A DNA stretch of 8,680 bases from Anaerolineae bacterium (GTDB taxonomy: Bacteria > Chloroflexota > Anaerolineae > B4-G1 > SLSP01), in contig JAFGSL010000470.1 of the NCBI GenBank assembly GCA_016934645.1, forward strand, positions 1 to 8,680, in the 5' to 3' direction. Positions 1 through 5,773 of this stretch are shown one piece after another (within the stretch, counting starts at the first letter, position 1; every line of letters starts with the position of its first letter). The notes under the pieces are model-generated. The model had not been told where the DNA came from. It saw nothing but the letters and a program-made list of their open reading frames with translations, and did not search any database. A program made the translations under genes and the position numbers.

Positions 1-13
1 ATGTGATTTTTAC

Positions 14-67
14 GTTCGTAGTAACGACTTTAGTCGTCCAAAGACCGCTAAAGCGGTTACTACGAAC
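14..67. repeat. Cloverleaf-forming palindromic repeat element
   Basis: The outer arms are a perfect 12-bp inverted repeat: GTTCGTAGTAAC at 14-25 and its exact complement at 56-67. Inside lie two further perfect palindromes, ACGACT-TT-AGTCGT (24-37) and ACCGCT-AA-AGCGGT (44-57), separated by six bases. The whole can fold into a three-way, cloverleaf-like structure on either DNA strand or as RNA. The two inner loops have complementary cores (CTTTAG and CTAAAG). This shape is typical of dispersed intergenic REP/MITE-like repeats, and similar 'cgtagtaac...gttactacg' units are known to me from Chloroflexota genomes, though only from memory. No ORF or SD is associated with it. A role as a structured 5' leader or terminator of an upstream gene is also possible, but there is no adjacent T-run. 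Confidence 0.8.
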
Positions 68-85
68 AGATTTTCGATCTACTGA

Positions 86-141
86 GATTAGCAAATAGGG
101 ATTGGGGATTAGGAGAGGTTTGATCACCAATCCCTAATCCT
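86..141 (+). repeat. Degenerate heptamer repeat leader with internal hairpin
   Basis: This stretch reads as successive 7-base words. GATTAGC starts at 86, GATTGGG at 100 and GATTAGG at 107; then, in the same register but reverse-complement sense, come CAATCCC at 128 and TAATCCT at 135. As a result 96-105 (TAGGGATTGG) pairs perfectly over 10 bp with 127-136 (CCAATCCCTA), leaving a 21-nt loop. The stem ends nine bases before the AAGGAG ribosome site (145-150) of the acetyltransferase gene, so it would sit in the 5' UTR. The repeat is visible directly; any effect on translation is inference. Confidence 0.6.
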
Positions 142-157
142 CACAAGGAGTACAACG

Positions 158-1303
158 ATGAAGATAACGACTCACGACGATGGGCGCGACCACAAGCGCG
201 AATTGTGGATTGACGGTGTGGAAGAGGCGGTCAGTCGCTTGCTGGTGATTGAATACGCGATGCGCATAGGTACGGCGGTGGTGCGGATGGCGGGCATCGG
301 TGACGTGCATACTCACTGGCAGCATCGCCGGAAGGGCTACATGCGCCACCTGTACGAAGATTCTGTCCGCTATATGATCGCCGAAGGCTACGACATTTCG
401 ATGCTCTTTGGTATCGAGAACTTCTACACTAAGTTCGGCTACGCGGCAGGTTTAGCGGCGTTCGAGTGCAAGGTCAAGACGCGCGATGCGGAAGTCGCAG
501 CGGCTTCCAATACAGCCGCCAAAGCCGCTGCCAAATCGTACGTCACTCGTTCCATCGGCGAGGCGGATATGCCTGCCGTACTCGAGCTATACAACGCCAA
601 CAATGCCACGCGCGTGTGCAGCGTTGTTCGCACACTAGAGGATTTCTCTAAATTCGAGAAGGGCACATGGTATGGTACGCCGCCGGATACACAGCTATGG
701 GAAGACGCCAACGGCAAACTTTTGGCTTACGCCGCCTGGGATCACTATGACAAGGCCATGAAGGTTGCCGAGGTGGAGGCGCGCAATGACGCAATCTTCC
801 CGACAATCCTCAGCTTTTTCGCCGCGCAGGCGGTGGACAAGCGCTGTGAGGATGTGCAGCTCTTCATCCCGCCCGACCATCCCTTCGCCGAGTACGTGCA
901 ACGGTTCGGCGCGGAGTGGAAGTTGGTGTATCCGCGTTATGGCAGCGGGATGCTGCGCCTGCTCAACCCGCTGCCGTTCTTCGAGAAGATTGTGCCGGAA
1001 CTGGAACGACGGCTGGCACTTTCGCATTCTACCGATTATGCCGGTGCGTTGACGCTTCAGACGGACCTGGAGACGGTGGCGCTCGTCATCAACCGGGGGA
1101 ACGTTGCTGTGACGAGCCAGGCGCAGGAGGGATTGCGTCTCGAGCTCTCGCAGGACAAGCTGACGCAGTTAGCCATCGGCTACCGCTCTGCCCGCGATGT
1201 ACTGAACGATCCGCAGGTCACCGCGCACGGGGATGTGTTGCCACTGCTGGACATCTTGTTCCCCAAGAGGACGCCGTATATCTGGGTGGCGGATCATTTC
1301 TAG
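158..1303 (+). CDS. Eis-like GNAT N-acetyltransferase with SCP2-like C-terminal domain
   Basis: Predicted cytosolic acetyl-CoA-dependent N-acetyltransferase of 381 aa. The N-terminal GNAT core carries the acetyl-CoA pyrophosphate loop (HRRKGYM, residues 56-62), followed by YDISMLFGIENFYTKFGY (78-95), the usual Eis-type strand and Tyr motif. After an Ala-rich linker (113-126) comes a second GNAT-like half (about 128-265), then an SCP2-like domain (about 273-381) ending in FPKRTPYIWVADHF. Known for mycobacterial Eis: a Tyr acts as general acid and the C-terminal Phe carboxylate as general base. Here the last residue is also Phe and the FYxKFGY Tyr pair is kept, so the enzyme may be active. Eis acetylates aminoglycosides and protein lysines; the substrate here is unknown. 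The N-terminal part before the acetyl-CoA loop is short (about 55 residues, against roughly 80-100 usual), yet the start is well fixed: AAGGAG at 145-150, 7-nt spacing, and an in-frame stop at 110-112. It lies 30 bp upstream of the Vps62-like gene, probably in one operon. Confidence 0.85.
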   Translation: MKITTHDDGRDHKRELWIDGVEEAVSRLLVIEYAMRIGTAVVRMAGIGDVHTHWQHRRKGYMRHLYEDSVRYMIAEGYDISMLFGIENFYTKFGYAAGLAAFECKVKTRDAEVAAASNTAAKAAAKSYVTRSIGEADMPAVLELYNANNATRVCSVVRTLEDFSKFEKGTWYGTPPDTQLWEDANGKLLAYAAWDHYDKAMKVAEVEARNDAIFPTILSFFAAQAVDKRCEDVQLFIPPDHPFAEYVQRFGAEWKLVYPRYGSGMLRLLNPLPFFEKIVPELERRLALSHSTDYAGALTLQTDLETVALVINRGNVAVTSQAQEGLRLELSQDKLTQLAIGYRSARDVLNDPQVTAHGDVLPLLDILFPKRTPYIWVADHF

Positions 1304-1333
1304 CGGTTTTCGCTGAAACACAGGAGGGAAACA

Positions 1334-2497
1334 ATGGCTGCGTTACATGAGAAATACGCACCGATCTTGCGCTTCAACAAAAATGAGAAATTCTACCCGA
1401 TGCGGATCGATGATATGCTTCGGTATAGTGCGTTGTACCTCAAGGATCAGGATGTGCCCATCGTATCCACCGGTCAGGTCGCGCCCAGCGATCTGACCGG
1501 GCGCTCTCCCGAGGTGTTTTTACGCACGGTGAGAACCGGGCCGCTCTTCGGTAAGGATGTTGTCGACGGGTGGGGGGATGGTGTGCTGGAACTTGTCTAC
1601 CGTTGGTCTTCCGCCCAGCGCACCAGTCTGGCCGAACATCTGGCGCGCAAGGCGTACACATGGTTCAGTCCCAAGACGAAGGATGCCGCTCAGATGTTTT
1701 GGTGGAACGGTCTGCTCGCGCAACTGTTCGGAGGTGGCACAAAGGGCCTTTCTCTGAGTGAATTTCCACGCCTTATCCTGCCGCCGGAGATGCAGGCTGA
1801 CGCGGTTGAACGCTACCACGCTAGTTTCCGGGCGACGCCGGCTTACACCTACTACTACCGTCAGGTCAGGGATGGCGACTATCTGTGCTTACAATACTGG
1901 TTTTTCTATAGTTATAACGACTGGGGCCGGAGCTTTGCGGGCATGAACGATCATGAGGGCGATTGGGAGGGAATGATGCTCTTTTTCCGCTACGATGCGT
2001 CAGGCCGCCCTCAGGAGCCTCCGGCCTATGTGACCTTTGCCGACCACGAGTCGCGCCAGACCAAGCCATGGGGGCACCACGATCTTACCTGTGTCGGCAA
2101 TCATCCAGTGGGGTTTGTGGGTGCTGGTTCGCACGCGACGTATCCGGAAGCAGGGGCGCACGTCCTGCTGAAGCTGTACAATCTTGTCGATGGCGCTTTT
2201 GGGGATGGGGTTACCATCGATCACGGCGATTGGGTGCATCGCATTGACATAGATACACTCGCCTGGTTAGGCGATTTTCAGGGATCGTTTGGCACGCGTT
2301 ATTGGCTACCATTATCCCAGGCCAAGAAGGTGCTACAGCTCGTGTTAGGTCCAACAGTTTTTGGACAACTGATTGGGTTGAGGGTGCCCACGGAGGTCGA
2401 GTTGCCCGGCGTCAGCGCGCCTCGTAGCCCGGTGAACCCAGACCGTCCGCAATATGCCAGTCCGGTGGCTTGGGCCGGGGTGCCGGTCGTTCAGTAA
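1334..2497 (+). CDS. Vps62-like (DUF946-related) protein
   Basis: A 387-aa protein starting at an ATG with AGGAGG at 1322-1327 (6-nt spacing). The N-terminus YAPILRFNKNEKFYPM (residues 8-23) is the usual opening of bacterial Vps62-type proteins. The core follows: an aromatic stretch (171-194, ending YWFFYSYNDWG), NDHEGDWE (205-212), YVTFADHES (232-240) and GAGSHATYP (263-271). The His/Glu/Asp/Trp cluster DHEGDWE resembles the GHRHDWE signature of NPP1/NLP necrosis-inducing proteins and the corresponding motif of yeast Vps62 relatives. It may bind a metal or carbohydrate, which I infer. No signal peptide or membrane helix is seen, so it is probably cytosolic. Family function in bacteria is not established. 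It follows the Eis-like gene by 30 bp and ends four bases before a strong terminator, so the pair forms a closed transcription unit. Family call fairly sure; function unknown. Confidence 0.75.
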   Translation: MAALHEKYAPILRFNKNEKFYPMRIDDMLRYSALYLKDQDVPIVSTGQVAPSDLTGRSPEVFLRTVRTGPLFGKDVVDGWGDGVLELVYRWSSAQRTSLAEHLARKAYTWFSPKTKDAAQMFWWNGLLAQLFGGGTKGLSLSEFPRLILPPEMQADAVERYHASFRATPAYTYYYRQVRDGDYLCLQYWFFYSYNDWGRSFAGMNDHEGDWEGMMLFFRYDASGRPQEPPAYVTFADHESRQTKPWGHHDLTCVGNHPVGFVGAGSHATYPEAGAHVLLKLYNLVDGAFGDGVTIDHGDWVHRIDIDTLAWLGDFQGSFGTRYWLPLSQAKKVLQLVLGPTVFGQLIGLRVPTEVELPGVSAPRSPVNPDRPQYASPVAWAGVPVVQ

Positions 2498-2500
2498 TGC

Positions 2501-2534
2501 AAAGCCGGGATTTGACGAATCCCGGCTTTTGTTC
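2501..2534. terminator. Perfect 12-bp hairpin terminator between convergent genes
   Basis: AAAGCCGGGATT (2501-2512) and AATCCCGGCTTT (2518-2529) are exact reverse complements around a 5-nt loop (TGACG). On the plus strand the stem runs into TTTTGTT (2527-2533), giving a standard intrinsic terminator three bases after the Vps62-like stop. The first three bases of the left arm supply a short T-run on the minus strand. The hairpin may therefore also stop the minus-strand operon that ends at 2537, although there the U-tract is weak. Confidence 0.9.
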
Positions 2535-2536
2535 TG

Positions 2537-3286
2537 TTATCGTAAATAGCGTTGGTTCACTAGCGCCATCAGCACTGGCAGATTGGGAATCTTCGACGCC
2601 ATCGCAAATGCCCAATCCCGCCGCTCTCCCTTTTTCCTGATGTGGAGTACGCCCTGGCGTAGTTCCACTTGCTCGACCTGCTCCCAGGGCAGCGTCGCTC
2701 TTCCTTTGGCAATACCGGCGCGGTTGACGCTGAACGGTCCAAAGACCAAGCTTTCTCCGGCCTGATAGGCTTCTCGCGCACGTGGCAGCATCCCCGAAGC
2801 GCACTGCTGTTGGAGCGCCGAGCCTAGTGCTGCGATTTTGTCCATTTGGCCGTTAAAGACGAACTTGCGACCATCGGTGAGGCGGACGGTGTATATGTGC
2901 GTCGTGTTGGTGCGCACGTTGCCACGGTAGGTCTGGGTCACGTTTTGCCAAATCTCTGCGACCTCGTCCCAACGGATTACATCCATCTGGCCAGCCATCG
3001 TGCGCGTGAAGCCATCTGTGAAGATCCGCACGCACAGATCGTGCCGGCGTTGGCGTCCAATGAGGACAACTACGCCGATGATCGCCAGCGGCAATCCCAC
3101 CGCAGCGATGAGCAACTCCGGCCATTCACCTTTCGAGACCTGCATGCCGACCAAGGCCAGGAATGCGCCAGTGATGATGAAACACCATCCCACCAGTAGT
3201 GCCTCGCTTTGCGCCTTGGGGTTGGCGTGATGTTCGGCGATGAGCCCTTCTAAACTGGAAGATTGCGTGTTTTCGTTCTTTTCCAT
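2537..3286 (-). CDS. Two-helix membrane protein, DUF6585-like
   Basis: A 249-aa protein of unknown function. After a hydrophilic N-terminus (1-28) come two membrane helices (about 31-50 and 56-77) joined by a short loop, then a cytosolic beta-rich domain. That domain contains VRIFTDGFTR (86-95), RWDEVAEIWQ (105-114), a YTVRLTDGRKFVFNG strand pair (132-146), FGPFSVNRAGI (182-192), LPWEQVEQVEL (199-209) and an IPNLPVLMALV end (233-243). This order of a 'dG' strand, 'RWDEI', 'FG...v...Gi', 'lpW.ev' and 'ipN...l' matches DUF6585-type proteins, a PH-like fold in my judgement. The start is supported by GGGGAGG (3294-3300) about 7 nt upstream. It is the third gene of a minus-strand operon, 27 bp after the zinc-ribbon gene. 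Role unknown; membrane-anchored PH-like domains often serve envelope sensing or assembly, which is inference. Confidence 0.75.
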   Translation of the reverse strand: MEKNENTQSSSLEGLIAEHHANPKAQSEALLVGWCFIITGAFLALVGMQVSKGEWPELLIAAVGLPLAIIGVVVLIGRQRRHDLCVRIFTDGFTRTMAGQMDVIRWDEVAEIWQNVTQTYRGNVRTNTTHIYTVRLTDGRKFVFNGQMDKIAALGSALQQQCASGMLPRAREAYQAGESLVFGPFSVNRAGIAKGRATLPWEQVEQVELRQGVLHIRKKGERRDWAFAMASKIPNLPVLMALVNQRYLR

Positions 3287-3313
3287 CTTTTGACCTCCCC
3301 TTATCCTTCAGCG

Positions 3314-3532
3314 TCAGGTGGGATCAAGTGTGTCTGACGCTGCACGTTCCGCTCGGCGTCGTTCGATCTCCTTGCGGAGCGCAATTTCGCCTATAGGCCC
3401 TAGTTCTGCCAAGCATTCGTCACAGACTGTGGCTTCCGGGGGGACAAAGTCCCCACTCACGCGTGTGAACTTCCGCCCGCACAACGGGCACTCAAATTCT
3501 CGTGGTACCATAGCGACTCCCAATGTAATCAT
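3314..3532 (-). CDS. Small zinc-ribbon protein (CxxC-x18-CxxC)
   Basis: A 72-aa protein with two cysteine knuckles: CPLC at residues 15-18 and CDEC at 37-40. They are spaced like a zinc ribbon and followed by a charged helix (KEIERRRAERAASD, 54-67). Its ATG (3532-3530) overlaps the TGA of the lipoprotein gene (3534-3532) as TGATG, which indicates translational coupling. A GGAGG lies 10 nt upstream (3543-3547). A second possible start, ATG at 3511-3509 (65 aa, giving MVPREFECPLCG), has GGGAG five bases upstream and cannot be excluded. The frame stays open further upstream (to 3595), but that would overlap the lipoprotein gene by 64 bases and lacks an SD. It probably binds one zinc ion and could contact nucleic acid or protein. 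No specific family is recognised. Confidence 0.7.
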   Translation of the reverse strand: MITLGVAMVPREFECPLCGRKFTRVSGDFVPPEATVCDECLAELGPIGEIALRKEIERRRAERAASDTLDPT

Positions 3533-5430
3533 CACTTCTCTACCTCCAAAATCCAGAGTGCGGGTGAATCGTCCTTTGCATTTGCGACCACCCAAATTTG
3601 TCCTGCTGCATCAACCGTCGCATCCCACACATTCAACTCGGCGGCTGGCGGCTGTTCGAGGCGGTCATCTACGATGCGGAAGGCCATCATGCCGAAGAGG
3701 AACCACGGTGTTCCGGCCTCATCGAACAGCACCGGCAGCGTTGGACCCTGATAGATTAGCCCTTCGGGATAATCGCGCAGGCCGGCCACTTCAATCCACA
3801 CGTCGTCCCGGAGATGATAGAGCGCGCGCGTTGCGTCGCAACTGGCGCCGCCGCATAGCGCCGAAAGCAACCACGGTGTACCATCTGGCCCAAGCGAGAG
3901 CGCCGCTGGATAGCCCCGGCGATACTCGTCCGGTTCAGGCAGCGGGAATTCGCGCCACGCCCCAGAAGTCTGGCCGAACCGGTACACCAGCCCGTGATCC
4001 AGCCCGACCCATACGTTTCCCTCCGCACCGGCGACGATTGCCGTCACACAGCCATCAGCCACCGGTGAGTCGTCGCCGTGCCACGCCTGCCCATCGAACC
4101 AGCGCGCCCCACCACCGCCAAACGGTCCCGGTCCGCCCCAATCGCACGATCTCACCCACATCTGCTGTTGGCTTTCAACGTAGGTGAGGGCCAAGCCCGG
4201 CAGCAGATCCTCCCATTCTGCCGGTGGCATCCCCATCGCTTCGCGTGTGTAGATTGTCCATTGTTCTCCGTCGAAGATGCGCACATCCTGTTCTGTGGCT
4301 AACCACACCTTGCCTTGTGCATCGGAAACGACGCCCCGCCCCAGCAGTGCGCGGGAATCCGAAACTGGCGTCCAACCCCCCACATCGGCAGCCACGCGTT
4401 CTCCTCCGGCATCTCTCATATAGATCGTGTCGCCAGTCTCATCGAGAATCCATGCCCGTCCGTCAGCGTGCACGCCAACCAATGTCTGGCCCTCATCCAC
4501 AAGCTGCGTATCCCATTGCCCATCGCGGAACGTCGCATACCCGACGCTCGTCATCAAACGCAGGCTGCCGTCTGGTAATGCCTGCAAGTTGACGCGCCAA
4601 TCCCCCAGAGGTGGGAGTTGTGCGGTGACTTTTCGGAACGGGCCGGCAGAGAGCGGCGGCGGGTAGACCAATGGCCACTGGTAGGCGTTAAGAACATCGA
4701 AGTCGGTTTCGGCAAGTTCCTCGCAATCGCGGTAACGAGCCTCGTCCAGCACAAAGCGCGCGTCTTCGAGGTGATATTTGTAGAAAACGCCGCAATCTTT
4801 CACCCCACGATAGGCGTGCAGCGTGGTCAACGTCTGCGTCTCAGGAAGATAGATGGGGAAACTGCCATACAGCACGTTAACTTCGTGCACTCCCTGTTCC
4901 GGTGCGTCATCCTGGACCAACTCCGGCACCATAATAGGTTGCGCTGTGGGCAGGCCAGTGCTGTTCTCAAACCAGTAGACGCGCTCTTCTACCCAGTACG
5001 GACCGAGTGTACACAACACAAAGATGAGGTATCGATTGTCGTCCACTGGATAGATGTCGATGCCCCCGTAGTCGTCGGGTTGCCGCGAGAGAAGCTCGAA
5101 TCCTTCTTCGCAGTCGTCGGGCCAGCCCAAGAACGCGCGCCACGCGGGACGATCGGCATAAGATACGAAGTCGGCATCTGGGTCGATTTGCGCTTCGGGT
5201 ATCGGTGATAGGGTGGGTGATGGCCGAACGGCCGGTGTGGAAGTAACTGTTGCTGTGGCGGTATGGGTTGCCGTCGGCATCGCTGTGGGCATTGCCTCCG
5301 GTGAGCAGGTCGGTGTCCATGTTGGGCGGCTTGTGGGACTCGGCGGCGCTTCGGGTTCCGCTGTAGCAACGCAACTCAGGAGGCACACGCCAAGCCATAT
5401 CAGGATAACAGACTTAAGCCAGATTTTCAT
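3532..5430 (-). CDS. Lipoprotein with Thr/Pro tether, DUF1176-like domain and beta-propeller
   Basis: A 632-aa predicted lipoprotein. ATG at 5430 is chosen because a perfect GGAGG (5436-5440) lies 5 nt upstream and it opens directly into a signal peptide (residues 1-19) with lipobox LLSC, Cys20 being the lipidation site. An in-frame ATG at 5475 would put 15 extra residues before the signal. Residues about 21-80 are a Pro/Thr/Ser-rich tether of the kind frequent in Chloroflexota. Residues about 85-240 contain ...YRGVKDCGVFYKYHLEDARFVL..., which resembles the C-terminal signature of DUF1176 (moderate confidence). From about 280 to 632 there are seven or eight short repeats of the form G-x-(V/I)W-(L/V)...dg-W, for example GKVWLATEQDVRIFDGEQW (373-391), GNVWVGLDHGLVYRF (471-485) and GQIWVVANA (610-618). 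These are typical of two-component-regulator (ligand-type) propeller blades. It is probably anchored outside the membrane as a sensor or binding protein. First gene of the three-gene operon. Confidence 0.8.
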   Translation of the reverse strand: MKIWLKSVILIWLGVCLLSCVATAEPEAPPSPTSRPTWTPTCSPEAMPTAMPTATHTATATVTSTPAVRPSPTLSPIPEAQIDPDADFVSYADRPAWRAFLGWPDDCEEGFELLSRQPDDYGGIDIYPVDDNRYLIFVLCTLGPYWVEERVYWFENSTGLPTAQPIMVPELVQDDAPEQGVHEVNVLYGSFPIYLPETQTLTTLHAYRGVKDCGVFYKYHLEDARFVLDEARYRDCEELAETDFDVLNAYQWPLVYPPPLSAGPFRKVTAQLPPLGDWRVNLQALPDGSLRLMTSVGYATFRDGQWDTQLVDEGQTLVGVHADGRAWILDETGDTIYMRDAGGERVAADVGGWTPVSDSRALLGRGVVSDAQGKVWLATEQDVRIFDGEQWTIYTREAMGMPPAEWEDLLPGLALTYVESQQQMWVRSCDWGGPGPFGGGGARWFDGQAWHGDDSPVADGCVTAIVAGAEGNVWVGLDHGLVYRFGQTSGAWREFPLPEPDEYRRGYPAALSLGPDGTPWLLSALCGGASCDATRALYHLRDDVWIEVAGLRDYPEGLIYQGPTLPVLFDEAGTPWFLFGMMAFRIVDDRLEQPPAAELNVWDATVDAAGQIWVVANAKDDSPALWILEVEK

Positions 5431-5512
5431 CGACACCTCCCTGAAAATGCCTGAATTTGTGGGATGAGCTGCCAACTCGCTCTACATTGTTACGATAGTC
5501 ATATCTTGATGT

Positions 5513-5541
5513 AATCTACACCTATACTGCATTTTTGTCTA
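5513..5541 (-). promoter_or_regulatory. Candidate sigma70-type promoter for the lipoprotein operon
   Basis: Read on the minus strand, TAGACA (5541-5536, one mismatch to TTGACA) is followed after exactly 17 nt by TAGATT (5518-5513, four of six matches to TATAAT). This would place transcription start near 5506, giving a leader of about 75 nt before the ATG at 5430. The spacing is ideal but the -10 is weak, and other AT-rich hexamers exist in this spacer. Confidence 0.3.
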
Positions 5542-5552
5542 TCAGAAAACCC

Positions 5553-5564
5553 GCATCCCATTGT
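5553..5564 (+). repeat. Left copy of 12-bp direct repeat flanking the inverted-repeat element
   Basis: GCATCCCATTGT occurs here and again, exactly, at 5701-5712, bracketing the element at 5567-5697. Matching stops at once on both sides of the 12-mer. A 12-base exact match 148 bp apart is unlikely by chance and fits a target-site duplication, though a small local duplication is possible. Confidence 0.6.
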
Positions 5565-5566
5565 CC

Positions 5567-5697
5567 CAGAGTTTTATCATTCTCGCTCCAAGGGGAACGC
5601 CAGTTCCCCGTTTGAAGCCGAGGGGCGTCACAAGACGCGGATCTGGCGATCCGCTCGAAGCAAAACGGGAGATTCTGACGAGAATGATAAAGCCCTG
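5567..5697. mobile_element. MITE-like inverted-repeat element with nested hairpins
   Basis: The ends form an inverted repeat of 19 bp with two mismatches (consensus CAGRGYTTTATCATTCTCG; 5567-5585 and 5679-5697), of which the inner 13 bp are perfect. Internally there is a GGGGAAC/GTTCCCC hairpin (5592-5609, loop GCCA), a GCGTC/GACGC hairpin (5625-5638), a GCGGATC/GATCCGC hairpin (5637-5654, loop TGGC) and CCCGTTT (5607-5613) pairing with AAACGGG (5663-5669). The loops GCCA and TGGC are complementary to each other. There is no room for a transposase, so if mobile it must be moved in trans. An alternative is a structured non-coding RNA, since the whole unit folds on itself. Confidence 0.6.
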
Positions 5698-5700
5698 CCT

Positions 5701-5712
5701 GCATCCCATTGT
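5701..5712 (+). repeat. Right copy of 12-bp direct repeat flanking the inverted-repeat element
   Basis: Second exact copy of GCATCCCATTGT (first at 5553-5564). Its last bases contribute TTG to the candidate -35 box of the SatA-like gene, so if it is an insertion footprint, the insertion landed at or created the promoter edge. Confidence 0.6.
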
Positions 5713-5736
5713 TCAATCTGGTGATGACGCTATAAT
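5709..5736 (+). promoter_or_regulatory. Candidate promoter of the SatA-like acetyltransferase gene
   Basis: A consensus TATAAT stands at 5731-5736. TTGTTC (5709-5714) lies 16 nt upstream and keeps only the TTG of the -35 consensus. Transcription would start near 5743, about 30 nt before the ATG, which leaves just enough room for the AGGAG site at 5763-5767. The -10 is convincing, the -35 is weak. Confidence 0.45.
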
Positions 5737-5773
5737 TTCTACGTGGCATGTTTATCAAGTATAGGAGATAGGT

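Larger units (their letters stand above)
5431..5773. other. Divergent intergenic region, 343 bp
   Basis: This non-coding stretch separates the minus-strand lipoprotein operon from the plus-strand SatA-like gene. It holds, from left to right, the lipoprotein ribosome site (5436-5440), an AT-rich tract with a candidate minus-strand promoter (5513-5541), an inverted-repeat element (5567-5697) flanked by a 12-bp direct repeat, a TATAAT box (5731-5736), and the AGGAG ribosome site (5763-5767) of the SatA-like gene. A minus-strand reading frame crosses 5522-6316, but it is antisense to the acetyltransferase and has no supporting signal. Confidence 0.7.

Noticed and set aside
3318..4187. Plus-strand 289-codon open frame opposite the lipoprotein and zinc-ribbon genes
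   Set aside because: Its product is Arg/Pro/Ser/His-rich low-complexity sequence, antisense to the propeller coding region; no start signal.
4618..5208. Plus-strand 196-codon open frame opposite the lipoprotein gene
   Set aside because: Antisense to the DUF1176-like and tether region; no domain or ribosome site recognised.
5431..5475. N-terminal extension of the lipoprotein to the ATG at 5475
   Set aside because: The inner ATG at 5430 has an ideal GGAGG and begins directly with the signal peptide; the 15 extra residues would sit in front of it.
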